From the NCBI RefSeq assembly GCF_023734775.1, contig NZ_AP025732.1:2982501-3046500 (forward strand): a stretch of 64,000 nucleotides of DNA. Direction: 5' to 3'. The stretch's first letter is position 1. Each line of letters starts with the position of its first letter. The position numbers were made by a program, and so were the translations under genes. Origin of the DNA: Nostoc cf. commune SO-36 (GTDB taxonomy: Bacteria > Cyanobacteriota > Cyanobacteriia > Cyanobacteriales > Nostocaceae). The notes beneath the pieces are model-generated. The model saw only the letters and a program-made list of their open reading frames with translations, had not been told where the DNA came from and did no database searches. Shown here piece by piece: positions 36,967 through 45,836 of the stretch.

Positions 36967-37410
36967 TTACTTTTGTGCTTCTACAGAGTATTTAACAATG
37001 AGCAAGCAATTTCTACCATCTGCACCCCGTTCGTATACAACACGGTCAGCCAACCGCCGGAGGAGAAACCATCCATACCCACCTACTTGCAGAGTACCTG
37101 GGGCTGGCTCTGCGATCGCATCAGGATTGAAAGGTTTTCCATAATCCCAAATTCTAATCTCTAGTCGGTCAATCCACAGATAAACGTTAATCTCAATGGT
37201 TGTTTCCGGCGGTAAAGCATGATGAGCATGACGAACAGCGTTAGTAAAGCCTTCTGCTAATGCTAAATTGAGGCGATCAAGTTGGGTTTTTGACCAGCCA
37301 AGTCGAGACAAATGTTGCAGACAAAATTGCTCAAACCATTCTTGCACATGGTTTAAGAGTCTGAGTTCGCTCTTAACCATCAGATGGTCTTGCTGCACTA
37401 TACGAAGCAT
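36967..37410 (-). CDS. Anti-sigma-type serine kinase/ATPase (HATPase_c, RsbW-like)
   Basis: 147 residues with a GHKL ATPase fold. The N-box is LALAEGFTNAVRHAH near residues 52-66, the G1 box is IRIWDYGKPFNPD and the G2 box is GGYGWFLLRRLAD. This is the RsbW/SpoIIAB-like family, which acts on sigma or anti-sigma antagonist proteins. I start at the ATG at 37410; the longer frame to 37569 adds non-native residues and a start at 37380 is also possible. It is monocistronic. Confidence 0.85.
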   Translation of the reverse strand: MLRIVQQDHLMVKSELRLLNHVQEWFEQFCLQHLSRLGWSKTQLDRLNLALAEGFTNAVRHAHHALPPETTIEINVYLWIDRLEIRIWDYGKPFNPDAIAEPAPGTLQVGGYGWFLLRRLADRVVYERGADGRNCLLIVKYSVEAQK

Positions 37411-37831
37411 TAACTGTGACTTGAATGTAAATAAACTCAAGTTGCTAGTTATTAAATTTTGCCCTATTCGCAAAATTTCTCTGACATAAAAAAATCTAAA
37501 TTTACATATTCTGTGTACCAAAATACAAAACATGAACGATTTTGGCATTTCGAGAGTTGTAACTAGCAACTTACGTTAAGTAAGTTAGAAATGTTTGTAT
37601 TTCTTGACTTTTGGTGATTTGAGATTTTGAAATCGCTTTTACATCCAAAACAAATCCCAGATGCAATCTGAACGAGGTTTAAGACCTACCACTTGTTTTG
37701 TTAACCACTAAAAAAAGTATATTTCGTGGGTAACTTCAACCCGTTTATTTAGATTTAGATGCTCTTTAAGAGACGCTACGCGAACAAGCTTTAGCTTGTT
37801 GGGGAAAAATGTTAGCTTTGGGACTGGGAAC

Positions 37832-37905
37832 TGGGAAAGAGTCTTTTTTCCAATTTGGTTGGGGTTTGAATCCCCACCAAAATTGTCCCAGTCCGGAGTC
37901 CCTAG
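37832..37905. repeat. Dispersed inverted repeat, copy 1
   Basis: Block GGGAAAGAGTCTTTTTTCCA, then a hairpin (TTGGGG ... CCCCAA around TTTGAAT) and CCCAGTCC. The same block, slightly diverged, occurs at 51331-51410. Confidence 0.75.
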
Positions 37906-37947
37906 TTGAATTCTGAATTCTGACCTCTTGAATTATCACTGTTAAAA

Positions 37948-38016
37948 TTGACGCCTGTTGATTGTTTTCAAAAGCATATCTACATACAATATGCTCTTGA
38001 AACTTACAGGCGTCAA
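37948..38016 (-). terminator. Long hairpin after petD
   Basis: Outer perfect arms TTGACGCCTGT / ACAGGCGTCAA (37948-37958 and 38006-38016) and inner arms TTCAAAAGCATAT / ATATGCTCTTGAA (12 of 13 paired). It begins 21 bases after the petD stop. There is no U-run, so it may act in 3'-end protection rather than classical termination. Confidence 0.65.
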
Positions 38017-38036
38017 AGCACTTTGTAGTGATTAAC

Positions 38037-38519
38037 TTAGAATAATCCCAAAGTCAAAGATTTATCCAATGGTAAAGCAGCACCAATACCCAGCCACAAG
38101 GTTACAAGGGTGCCAAAGAGGAACACTGTGGTTGCAACTGGACGACGGAAGGGGTTTTGAAACTTATTAACGTTCTCAATAAAGGGAACGAGGATTAGCC
38201 CCACTGGTACTGAACCCATTGCTAACACTCCTAAAAGTTTGTTAGGAAGCGATCGCAAAATTTGGAAGACTGGATACAAATACCACTCTGGCAAAATTTC
38301 CAATGGTGTGGCGAAAGGATTTGCTGGTTCACCGGTCATTGCGGGATCTAGCACAGCTAGAGCCACAATCGCAGCGAAGGAACCCATGATCACGATTGGA
38401 AAAACGTAAAGTAGGTCATTAGGCCAAGCGGGTTCACCATAGTAGTTGTGACCCATGCCTTTAGCTAGTTTGGCTCTTAACTGAGGATCGCTCAGGTCAG
38501 GTTTTTTTTGTGTTGACAT
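38037..38519 (-). CDS. petD: Cytochrome b6f complex subunit IV
   Basis: 160 residues, the normal length for PetD. It has the quinol-site PEWY motif ([20 protein letters not shown]) and three hydrophobic helices ([58 protein letters not shown]). It anchors and forms part of the quinol-oxidising side of the b6f complex, between photosystems and in respiration. It is downstream of petB on the same strand after 253 bases. Confidence 0.97.
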   Translation of the reverse strand: MSTQKKPDLSDPQLRAKLAKGMGHNYYGEPAWPNDLLYVFPIVIMGSFAAIVALAVLDPAMTGEPANPFATPLEILPEWYLYPVFQILRSLPNKLLGVLAMGSVPVGLILVPFIENVNKFQNPFRRPVATTVFLFGTLVTLWLGIGAALPLDKSLTLGLF

Positions 38520-38772
38520 TTTGAAATGTGCTCTCCTGCTTAAGTTAAATTAAAGCATTTGTGAAAGCTATCAGCTACTAGGCAAATCTAGCAGGCGGCA
38601 AAAAGCGTTTGTTACGGTCAGCCGCCTGGAGACTTTTTACAGCTTTAGGCTTCAAATACAAGTGTTTGTTTTTTTGGAACTTATGTACAATTAATTCTTC
38701 CTGCTTCATAAGTTTAAAACAAACAACTTCATCTGAAAACTGACAAACATTGCCTTTGGCTAATAACTGAGA

Positions 38773-39420
38773 TTACAAAGGCCCGGAAATGCCTTGTTTG
38801 CGGATCATCAAGAAGTGAAACAGCATGAAGACTGCAATCAACCAAGGCAAGACAAAGGTGTGTGCGCTGTAATAACGAGTTAGTGTTGCTTGACCAACAC
38901 TAGAACCGCCGCGCAGCAAGTCGGAAATCAGAACGCCAACTACAGGAATTGCTTCTGGTACGCCGCTAACGATTTTTACAGCCCAGTAGCCAACTTGATC
39001 CCAAGGTAAGGAATAGCCGGTAACTCCAAAGGAAACTGTAATTACAGCTAGGATGACACCACTTATCCAGGTTAATTCGCGGGGCTTTTTGAAACCACCA
39101 GTCAGATAAACCCGGAAGGTATGCAAAATCATCATCAATACCATCATGCTGGCAGACCAGCGATGGATGGAGCGAATTAGCCAACCGAAGTTGACTTCAT
39201 TCATAATGTACTCTACTGAGGAGAAAGCTTCAGTAACTGTTGGCCTATAGTAGAACGTCATGGCAAATCCAGTAGCAAACTGGATGAGAAAGCAAACCAG
39301 GGTAATTCCACCCAGGCAGTAAAAGATATTGACGTGAGGAGGGACGTACTTGCTAGTGACGTCTTCAGCGAGTGCCTGAATCTCTAGGCGTTCCTCAAAC
39401 CAGTCGGAAACGTTGGCCAT
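38773..39420 (-). CDS. petB: Cytochrome b6
   Basis: 215 residues with four membrane helices. Heme-ligand His pairs are visible in [20 protein letters not shown] and [20 protein letters not shown]. The Cys that binds heme c(n) lies in the N-terminal FYCLGG. The C-terminus [11 protein letters not shown] is characteristic. It is the first gene of petBD and divergent from ctpA, the gene order known from Nostoc-type cyanobacteria. Confidence 0.97.
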   Translation of the reverse strand: MANVSDWFEERLEIQALAEDVTSKYVPPHVNIFYCLGGITLVCFLIQFATGFAMTFYYRPTVTEAFSSVEYIMNEVNFGWLIRSIHRWSASMMVLMMILHTFRVYLTGGFKKPRELTWISGVILAVITVSFGVTGYSLPWDQVGYWAVKIVSGVPEAIPVVGVLISDLLRGGSSVGQATLTRYYSAHTFVLPWLIAVFMLFHFLMIRKQGISGPL

Positions 39421-39812
39421 ACAATCTCAAGTTCCTAAAAGTCGGTTGCGGTTGATAAATCCCGAAGTTCTGAATCGGCAAAAGCTTCATTCAGACTTCT
39501 CTCCCAATTAGCAATTTTGGGATTTTAGTAAAGGGGAGTTTTTTGTTTGCTTTTCAGCTTTTGGCGTGCTAAGAGACTTCAGAAACTTTACACTCTGTAA
39601 AGATGGAATATATTGCGATCTCTTTACGCCCCTACACAGAAAATAGTGGACACAAAGTAGATTTTATCCTTTGGTGAGTGGATACGATGCATCAGTTGAC
39701 TGAACAACTTGATGAGAAAAATGCACCACTTCTATAAAAAAGTAACATAATCGAGAGATAGATTTCATCAACAACAGAGCAAGTGGGCATTATCTAGGCA
39801 ATTTGGGTTGAG
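39421..39812. promoter_or_regulatory. petB/ctpA divergent promoter region
   Basis: 392 bases between divergent genes, expected to carry both promoters. No specific operator was recognised. It contains a run ATAAAAAAGTAACATAATCG that could include a -10-like element, weak evidence only. Confidence 0.5.
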
Positions 39813-39824
39813 GTGGAATTGATA

Positions 39825-41069
39825 ATGGGGTTCATGAACAAACAAGTCTTTCGAGTTGGATTTTCATTGTTAATGGCGTTTTGGTTGGCGTTTGGTACGC
39901 TTACTCAGCCGGCGATGGCTTTGACGGGAGAACAAAAGCTGGTTTCGGAAGTGTGGCGAATTGTTAATCGCACTTATCTAGATGAGACGTTTAATCATCA
40001 AAACTGGGCGGCAGTCCGACAAAAGGTTCTGGAGAAGCCGTTGGCAGACTCAAATGCCACTTATACGGCTATTGGTAAGATGCTCAAGAGCCTCGACGAT
40101 CCTTTTACCCGCTTTTTAGATCCAGAACAGTACCGCAGCTTACAGGTCAATACTTCTGGCGAACTGACTGGAGTGGGATTACAAATTGCTTTGAATTCTG
40201 AGAATGGGAAGTTGGAAGTAGTTGCTCCCATAGCAGGTTCACCAGCAGATAAAGCGGGGATTAGACCACGCGATCGCATTCTCAAAATTGAAGGCGTTTC
40301 TACAGAAAATCTTACACTTGATGAAGCTGCGACCAGGATGCGTGGGCCAAGTGGCAGCCTTGTTACTCTCCTCATCGAACGGGAGGGAGAAGCAGAAATA
40401 GAAATTAGACTGACACGCGATCGCATTGCTCTTAACCCTGTGGTTTCAGATTTGCGTGTTTCGACTGAGGGGACACCTATTGGCTACCTACGTCTTACAC
40501 AATTTAATGCCAACGCCTCAACGGAATTGGCACACGCTATTTCTAGTCTAGAAAAAAAAGGCGCTGCTGCCTACATTTTAGATTTGCGAAATAATCCTGG
40601 GGGGTTATTGCAATCAGGAATTGAAATCGCCCGTCTGTGGTTAGATTCCGGCACTATCGTTTACACCGTTAACCGACAAGGCATTCAGGGTAGTTTTGAA
40701 GCCCTTGGGCCAGCCCTGACGAAAGATCCTCTGGTGATTTTGGTGAATCAAGGAACTGCCAGTGCAAGTGAAATTCTCGCCGGCGCACTCCAAGATAATG
40801 GTCGTGCCCAGTTGGTAGGCGAAACCACCTTTGGCAAAGGCTTAATTCAATCCTTGTTTGAATTATCAGATGGTTCTGGTTTGGCAGTCACAATTGCTAA
40901 GTATGAAACTCCTCAACACCGGGATATTAACAAACTAGGTATTACGCCAGATCAGGTGATTTCCCAAGCAGCTATTAACCGCGAACAGATTGGCACCGAA
41001 GCGGATCTGCAATATCAAGCAGCCGTGGAACTTTTGGTTAAAAACTCGGTGGTGGCGGGGAAGGTGTAA
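39825..41069 (+). CDS. ctpA: C-terminal processing peptidase (S41 family)
   Basis: About 414 residues. A signal peptide (FRVGFSLLMAFWLAFGTLTQ, cleavage near AMA) is followed by a small helical domain, a PDZ domain (TGVGLQIALNSENGKLEVV, GSPADKAGIRPRDRILKIEG) and the protease domain. The catalytic Ser lies in GTASASEILAGALQ and the Lys in TTFGKGLIQS. It works in the lumen/periplasm and processes the D1 precursor in cyanobacteria. I start at the ATG at 39825 because GAGGTGG lies eight bases upstream; GTG at 39813 is also open. Confidence 0.93.
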   Translation: MGFMNKQVFRVGFSLLMAFWLAFGTLTQPAMALTGEQKLVSEVWRIVNRTYLDETFNHQNWAAVRQKVLEKPLADSNATYTAIGKMLKSLDDPFTRFLDPEQYRSLQVNTSGELTGVGLQIALNSENGKLEVVAPIAGSPADKAGIRPRDRILKIEGVSTENLTLDEAATRMRGPSGSLVTLLIEREGEAEIEIRLTRDRIALNPVVSDLRVSTEGTPIGYLRLTQFNANASTELAHAISSLEKKGAAAYILDLRNNPGGLLQSGIEIARLWLDSGTIVYTVNRQGIQGSFEALGPALTKDPLVILVNQGTASASEILAGALQDNGRAQLVGETTFGKGLIQSLFELSDGSGLAVTIAKYETPQHRDINKLGITPDQVISQAAINREQIGTEADLQYQAAVELLVKNSVVAGKV

Positions 41070-41312
41070 GAGTTAGGAATAATTGTCTTGTTCCCAGTCA
41101 GAGACTGGGAATGGCGATTAGATGTTGTTTAAAAAGTTTTCAGGGGTGAAATTTTGTGCTAATCGCCTCACCATAATACGGATTATTTTTTTACTTGCAT
41201 CAAAGCTTACCGATTGACTTAGCATTGCCGCATTCTTAACGTTTTTGTAAAAAATAAAGATTTCTGTAGAATATCGACCAAACTGGATTTTTAGAGAATT
41301 GCTTTTCAAAGC

Positions 41313-41819
41313 ATGCATATTCGTTGTGAAACTCTGTCAGACCATACAGCAATAGCTGAGGTGAATACATTAGCTTTTGGTCAAGAAAACGAGGCGAAAC
41401 TTGTGGAGGAAATTCGCCGTTCTGATTGCTATATTTCAGAACTTTCTTTAGTTGCAGAGGTTGAAAATGTTGTAGTCGGTCATATTTTATTCAGCTACAT
41501 TAACCTAGCGGGTGAAGAAACCCTAAAAGTACTTGGTCTAGCACCTTTAGCAGTTCATCCACAGTTTCAAAGACAAGGTATTGGCAGCGCACTCATAAAA
41601 GCAGGGTTAGAATTAGCAGATAAAAGAAGAGAACCTATAGTCATTGTATTAGGTCATCCACATTTCTATACTCGTTTTGGCTTTCAGTCTTCTATTGTTT
41701 ATGATATTGAGTCTCCGTTTCCAGTTCCGGAGGATGTTTTCATGGTCAAACCACTGCAAAACTATCACCAAAGATATAAGGGAAAAGTGGTTTACCCAAA
41801 AGCTTTTCAGGGAGTATAA
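41313..41819 (+). CDS. GNAT-family N-acetyltransferase (YhbS-like)
   Basis: 168 residues, a single GNAT domain. It has the opening IRCETLSDHTAIAEVNTLAF, a core of LAPLAVHPQFQRQGIGSALI (acetyl-CoA loop) and the YhbS-type end VVLGHPHFYTRFGFQ. Substrate unknown. It stands alone between ctpA and a convergent amidase gene. Confidence 0.85.
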   Translation: MHIRCETLSDHTAIAEVNTLAFGQENEAKLVEEIRRSDCYISELSLVAEVENVVVGHILFSYINLAGEETLKVLGLAPLAVHPQFQRQGIGSALIKAGLELADKRREPIVIVLGHPHFYTRFGFQSSIVYDIESPFPVPEDVFMVKPLQNYHQRYKGKVVYPKAFQGV

Positions 41820-41853
41820 TTCAAGTTTATAAAAACAACAATATTTACGTATT

Positions 41854-43230
41854 TCATACTAAGATTTTTACTCCAATTACACCCTTTACCTCTAACGCAG
41901 CCGCAACCTGTAAAATTAACGTTTCATTATATGGTGCTGCTATTAGTTGCACACCTAAAGGTAATTTATTTGGGCGCTGAATTGGTACTGATAAAACGGG
42001 TAAACCAATGAAAGATAATGGTTGAGTGAATAACCCTAAATGAGGACGAACAAGAATTTCTTCACCATCCAAAATCATAGTTTGTTGGCCAATTAGCGGT
42101 GCAGAAATTGGTGTAGTTGGGGCAAGAATTAGATCGACATTTTGAAAAACTTCCCGCACGCGATCGCGATACCATTTTCTAAAGCGTTGTGCTTGCAGAT
42201 ACCAGCTACTAGGAATTAATGCCCCAGCCAAAAAGCGATCGCGTGTTGCTGAATCAAAATCTTGAGGACGCGATCGTAACTTATCCAAATGGAGATTTGC
42301 ACCCTCGCTAGCTGTAATCACAAAAGCCGCAGCACGGGCGCGGTGTGCTTCTGGTATGGTTACGTATTCAGTGACTTTCATTGCATCAGCTATCTTTTGC
42401 ACTGCTGCTAAAGCTTCCGGTTCTGCGCCTTTGGTGAAATAATCAGCAGCGATCGCAATTTTGATATTAGAGATATCTTGTTCAAGTTGTGGTAAAACCA
42501 ATTGAGGTGGACGCTTTGTACAAATTGGATCGCGATCGTCTTCTCCTTGAAGGACATCAAACACCGTAGCGATATCTTGCAGCGATCGCGCAAAAGGGCC
42601 AATATGGTCAAAACTACTAGAAAATAAAGCTACGCCAGCACGAGATAACCTCCCGTAAGTCGGCTTAAAACCAAAAACGCCACACAACGCCGCCGGAACG
42701 CGAATTGAACCATTAGTATCAGAACCCAGCGTTAGGGGTACTAACCCCGCAGCAACAGCCGCCGCCGAACCTCCCGATGAACCACCAGCAACTCGCTGTA
42801 AATCATGAGGGTTGTGAGTAACACCGTAATGAGAGTTTTCCGTCACAAACCCATAAGCGTACTCATCCATATTCAAAGCACCAACCAGCACCGCACCCGC
42901 TTGTTTCAGCTTCGCTACTGCGGTTGCATCAAGGCTTGCTGCTGGGTTGTCTGCATTGATTTTTGACCCCGCGAGAGTCGTTAAACCAGCGATATCAAAG
43001 AGATTTTTTACTGCGAAAGGGACACCAGCAAGCAAACCAGGATTATTACCTTGGGCAATTTCCTTATCAATGCGTGCTGCATCTGTTAAAGCTGTCTCAG
43101 CAGTCACAGCCGTAAAACAGTTAAGTTGATTATCCCGCGCTGTTATTCGTGCGATCGCAGCTTTGGTAACTTCCACCGCGCTAACTTTGCCTTCACGCAC
43201 AGCAGCAGCTATTGATACAGCATCATTCAT
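41854..43230 (-). CDS. atzE: AtzE-family amidohydrolase (amidase signature)
   Basis: 458 residues of the amidase signature family. The Ser/cis-Ser/Lys triad region is visible as Lys in AVKNLFDIAGLTT and the Gly/Ser-rich segment AGGSSGGSAAAVAAGLVPLT. The latter runs on into SDTNGSIRVPAALCGVFGFK. The AtzE subgroup (1-carboxybiuret hydrolase subunit) is indicated mainly by the tightly coupled AtzG-like partner upstream (4-base overlap). True substrate in this organism is unknown; a role in ureide or biuret-type nitrogen use is inferred. Confidence 0.8.
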   Translation of the reverse strand: MNDAVSIAAAVREGKVSAVEVTKAAIARITARDNQLNCFTAVTAETALTDAARIDKEIAQGNNPGLLAGVPFAVKNLFDIAGLTTLAGSKINADNPAASLDATAVAKLKQAGAVLVGALNMDEYAYGFVTENSHYGVTHNPHDLQRVAGGSSGGSAAAVAAGLVPLTLGSDTNGSIRVPAALCGVFGFKPTYGRLSRAGVALFSSSFDHIGPFARSLQDIATVFDVLQGEDDRDPICTKRPPQLVLPQLEQDISNIKIAIAADYFTKGAEPEALAAVQKIADAMKVTEYVTIPEAHRARAAAFVITASEGANLHLDKLRSRPQDFDSATRDRFLAGALIPSSWYLQAQRFRKWYRDRVREVFQNVDLILAPTTPISAPLIGQQTMILDGEEILVRPHLGLFTQPLSFIGLPVLSVPIQRPNKLPLGVQLIAAPYNETLILQVAAALEVKGVIGVKILV

Positions 43231-43415
43231 GGTTCAAAAACTGGTGCAACTTCAATATCCTCGGCTAGAGGAAAAGAATTTACAAGATTAGCGATCGCCC
43301 TAATTGTCTCAAAATTTGCCACCACACCATCACGATACTCATCCCTTAGCTGCAAATCCAACAACAACGCCATTTGATCAACATATTCACCCACATCAAA
43401 CCCTTCTCTTCTCAT
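43227..43415 (-). CDS. atzG: AtzG-like small partner subunit (DUF4089)
   Basis: 62 residues, helical (FDVGEYVDQMALLLDLQL ... AEDIEVAPVFEP), of the DUF4089/AtzG type. I start at the ATG at 43415 because a strong GGAGGAGG lies just upstream; the longer frame to 43469 has no such signal. The stop overlaps the start of the amidase gene by four bases (ATGA), so the two are translationally coupled. The AtzE/AtzG pair forms one enzyme in the bacteria where it has been studied. Confidence 0.8.
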   Translation of the reverse strand: MRREGFDVGEYVDQMALLLDLQLRDEYRDGVVANFETIRAIANLVNSFPLAEDIEVAPVFEP

Positions 43416-43591
43416 CTCTCCTCCTCCGTCCCCTCTGCATTCAGTATATTCTCTGATGCACTTGAACAAGCAGGTGACTGGTAGTAGAATTTTTAATTAT
43501 TGCTATTTAAAAATCTAGTAAAAATCAGAATAGTTTAGTTCAGGAAATGTTACCCTAGTTTAGGGGCTAGCTGATTAGCCTCTGCCCTTTT

Positions 43592-43951
43592 CTAATTACA
43601 AAGCTTTTCCCATAAAGTAGCTTTCACAGTATCAATTACAATCTTTCCAAACTTATCATTAGGAATTTGACGAGATTGAATTAGTTTTCCGTTGCGAGTG
43701 TAAGACTCATATCCAGTTATTCTAGTTGCTCTTTCCCTGCATAACATCTGTTCTTGAACAACTAAATATTTATTCTGACTTTCACTAATCAACATTTCTG
43801 AATATTGATATCCTCCATTTATTTCCCTTATTGATTCATCATCAATGTAAAATGACGTTTCGCTTTCATTGTCACCGATATGTTGCCACTCTGCTGCTGC
43901 CGGCAACGCCGCAGACATAGCAATCATCAAACCTAATAGCAAACTTTTCAT
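43592..43951 (-). CDS. Secreted surface-adhesin-E-like protein
   Basis: 119 residues with a signal peptide (MKSLLLGLMIAMSAALPAAA). The mature part (EWQHIGDNESETSFYIDDES) and the Cys near the middle and end (EQMLCRERATR ... WEKLC) match the small surface-adhesin-E-like family. This is only a domain name; no adhesion role is known here. Monocistronic. Confidence 0.65.
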   Translation of the reverse strand: MKSLLLGLMIAMSAALPAAAEWQHIGDNESETSFYIDDESIREINGGYQYSEMLISESQNKYLVVQEQMLCRERATRITGYESYTRNGKLIQSRQIPNDKFGKIVIDTVKATLWEKLCN

Positions 43952-44220
43952 AACACACCTAAAAAATTCATCATCTCTTAGGCGTTAGCTCTTAGTCATT
44001 AGGAACTTTAGGGATATTATATGAAGTTCTTGTATGGCAATCGTAACTCACTCATAGTAAAAGTAACTGTCCTTGAATTACTGAACCTAGATGTTGTTGT
44101 ATTTTCTTCCACCTTTTAGCTTAAATATTTCAGAAAAACCTGTATAAAACTAAAAGCTTTAAGATACCTTAAAGCTTTTTGTCTCTTATTATTTATTTGA
44201 TTTAAAAATTGTCTGTTGGA

Positions 44221-44574
44221 CTAACATAGCAATGTAATTGAGTCCCTGTTCTTTGCTTTTGCAAAATTTACCGAATCCATTTGGTTTAGCAGCAAAACAT
44301 AAAAAGCGTATAACATTGCGACATACAGCATAAACTCAAAAACAAGGAGTTCTATTTTGATAGAACTTATTTTGACCCTTTCTGCCTTTATCTCAGCATC
44401 CGATATATCCGTCCAATTTTCTAGCCACTCTCCATCAACGTCCTTAACAAATTGGTATATGGCATCAACTCCCATAAGCCTTTTAGAGCGTCTTAACTCT
44501 CTGGCGCTCTCAAGAGCAACTCTTGCTCTAGTAACTTTCTGTTCTTTGGGAATTTCAACTTGATAGGACATCAT
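44221..44574 (-). CDS. Small membrane-anchored hypothetical protein
   Basis: 117 residues: a charged helical N-terminal part (VALESARELRRSKRLMGVD) and one C-terminal hydrophobic helix (LLVFEFMLYVAMLYAFYVLL). It lies 12 bases downstream of another hypothetical gene on the same strand, so the two are probably an operon. No known domain. Low GC compared with neighbours is a possible sign of transfer. Confidence 0.6.
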   Translation of the reverse strand: MMSYQVEIPKEQKVTRARVALESARELRRSKRLMGVDAIYQFVKDVDGEWLENWTDISDAEIKAERVKISSIKIELLVFEFMLYVAMLYAFYVLLLNQMDSVNFAKAKNRDSITLLC

Positions 44575-44586
44575 GGCTTTAACTGC

Positions 44587-45291
44587 TTATCTGTCTATAT
44601 CAATTTTAGAATAACAGTTTTTCGGGATTTCGTCACTACACTGGAATGCTTCTTGTCCAATTTTTGACTCAATTTGATACACTGTCGGGTTGTAACTTAC
44701 AAACAAACCCCGGTCAATTCCCCAATATTGTAAAGTATCTAACCATCTTTGCTGCTTTGGTTGAGAAAGTATACCTTGAATAGTAGTTATTTGAACAGAA
44801 AGAGGTAAATTGGTTAGTCCAGAAGCGAATAAATCTGTTGCCATTGATAGATCCGCAATATAAGAATGAAATGTATCACCTCCAAGAAATTCTATTACTT
44901 GGCATATCTTCTCAACTAAAGAACTATCGTTTCCTTGGAATTTACCAGCCATTAATTCTTTTTTCCAGGTTTCTTTTTTTGGATCTCTCTCATTAATCCA
45001 AAGGGGGAATAAATATTCGTACCAATACATCTCTATTGGTGTCAGTGAGGACAGTTCAGCCTCCTTGTCCTCTTTAGGTATTAATTGTAGTTCTAGCCAA
45101 AATGTTGCATCTTCTATCAACTCTTCCAAAAGAAGCATTACGTGTTTTTTAGATACCAGTTGTCCAGATTTTTTATCAGCAATCCATCTACTCATTTCCC
45201 TTAGCCTTGATGCCAAATTTGGATAAGTATCTTGAGAATCTTGAATTAATCTTACTAAGTTAGACCTGATTTCATCTGGAGATTTTTGCAC
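44587..45291 (-). CDS. Hypothetical helical protein, operon partner
   Basis: 234 residues, mostly helical, rich in Trp and Leu (EMSRWIADKKSGQLVSKKHV, WLELQLIPKEDKEAEL, WYEYLFPLWINERDPKKET). No recognised motif and no signal peptide. It starts an apparent two-gene unit with the membrane-anchored protein. I cannot assign a function. Confidence 0.6.
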   Translation of the reverse strand: MQKSPDEIRSNLVRLIQDSQDTYPNLASRLREMSRWIADKKSGQLVSKKHVMLLLEELIEDATFWLELQLIPKEDKEAELSSLTPIEMYWYEYLFPLWINERDPKKETWKKELMAGKFQGNDSSLVEKICQVIEFLGGDTFHSYIADLSMATDLFASGLTNLPLSVQITTIQGILSQPKQQRWLDTLQYWGIDRGLFVSYNPTVYQIESKIGQEAFQCSDEIPKNCYSKIDIDR

Positions 45292-45501
45292 GCTAAATTT
45301 ACTACCTAAATAAATAATCGATTTGCCCTGATGACAGCTATGCTAGTTGAGCGCCAATCGTAAGGATTCGGTTTTGATAACCATACCGTAATTGCACAAG
45401 CTTGAGCAGAAAGAGCGCAATCACCCTCTCGCAACGGTAATTGAGTCCACTGTTCGCTTTTGGTGATATGTAAAATAGTGTTCATGGTAATTAATTAACA
45501 A

Positions 45502-45783
45502 ATGCGATTAATTTTATACAGTAAACCCGGCTGTCATTTATGTGAAGGCTTGCAAGAAAAGCTAGAACAAATCCAAAATTTTAGTTTCGAGTTCGAAGTT
45601 AGGGATATTACGACTCGTGAAGATTGGTTTGCTGCGTATGAGTATGAAGTGCCGGTACTTTATTTATCGAACCACAGAGGCGCAGAGGACGCAGAGGGTA
45701 GTGAGAAATTATTGCCGCGTCCTTCTCCTCGTGCTAGTGTGCAGCAGTTGGAGCAAATGTTGCGTAAGTATTTAGCCAATTAG
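45502..45783 (+). CDS. Glutaredoxin-family protein with a repeat-derived insert
   Basis: 93 residues with a thioredoxin fold. The redox motif CHLC lies near residues 11-14 (ILYSKPGCHLCEGLQEKL), followed by VPVLYL and the C-terminal LPRPSPRASVQQLEQML. Between them is NHRGAEDAEGSEK, encoded by CACAGAGGCGCAGAGGACGC. That is the sequence of a dispersed intergenic repeat, here inserted in frame within the C-terminal half. It precedes murE by 53 bases, possibly as part of one transcript. Confidence 0.85.
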   Translation: MRLILYSKPGCHLCEGLQEKLEQIQNFSFEFEVRDITTREDWFAAYEYEVPVLYLSNHRGAEDAEGSEKLLPRPSPRASVQQLEQMLRKYLAN

Positions 45784-45836
45784 AAAAAAATAATGCAGAA
45801 TAAGCGCAAGATCAAGAAGGTGACGAGGTTCACAAA

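Noticed and set aside
41118..41318. 66-residue minus-strand frame divergent from the GNAT gene
   Set aside because: No start signal or domain; it lies in the promoter region.
44221..45291. Toxin-antitoxin pair
   Set aside because: The two small genes are adjacent but neither shows a known toxin or antitoxin motif, and one is membrane anchored.
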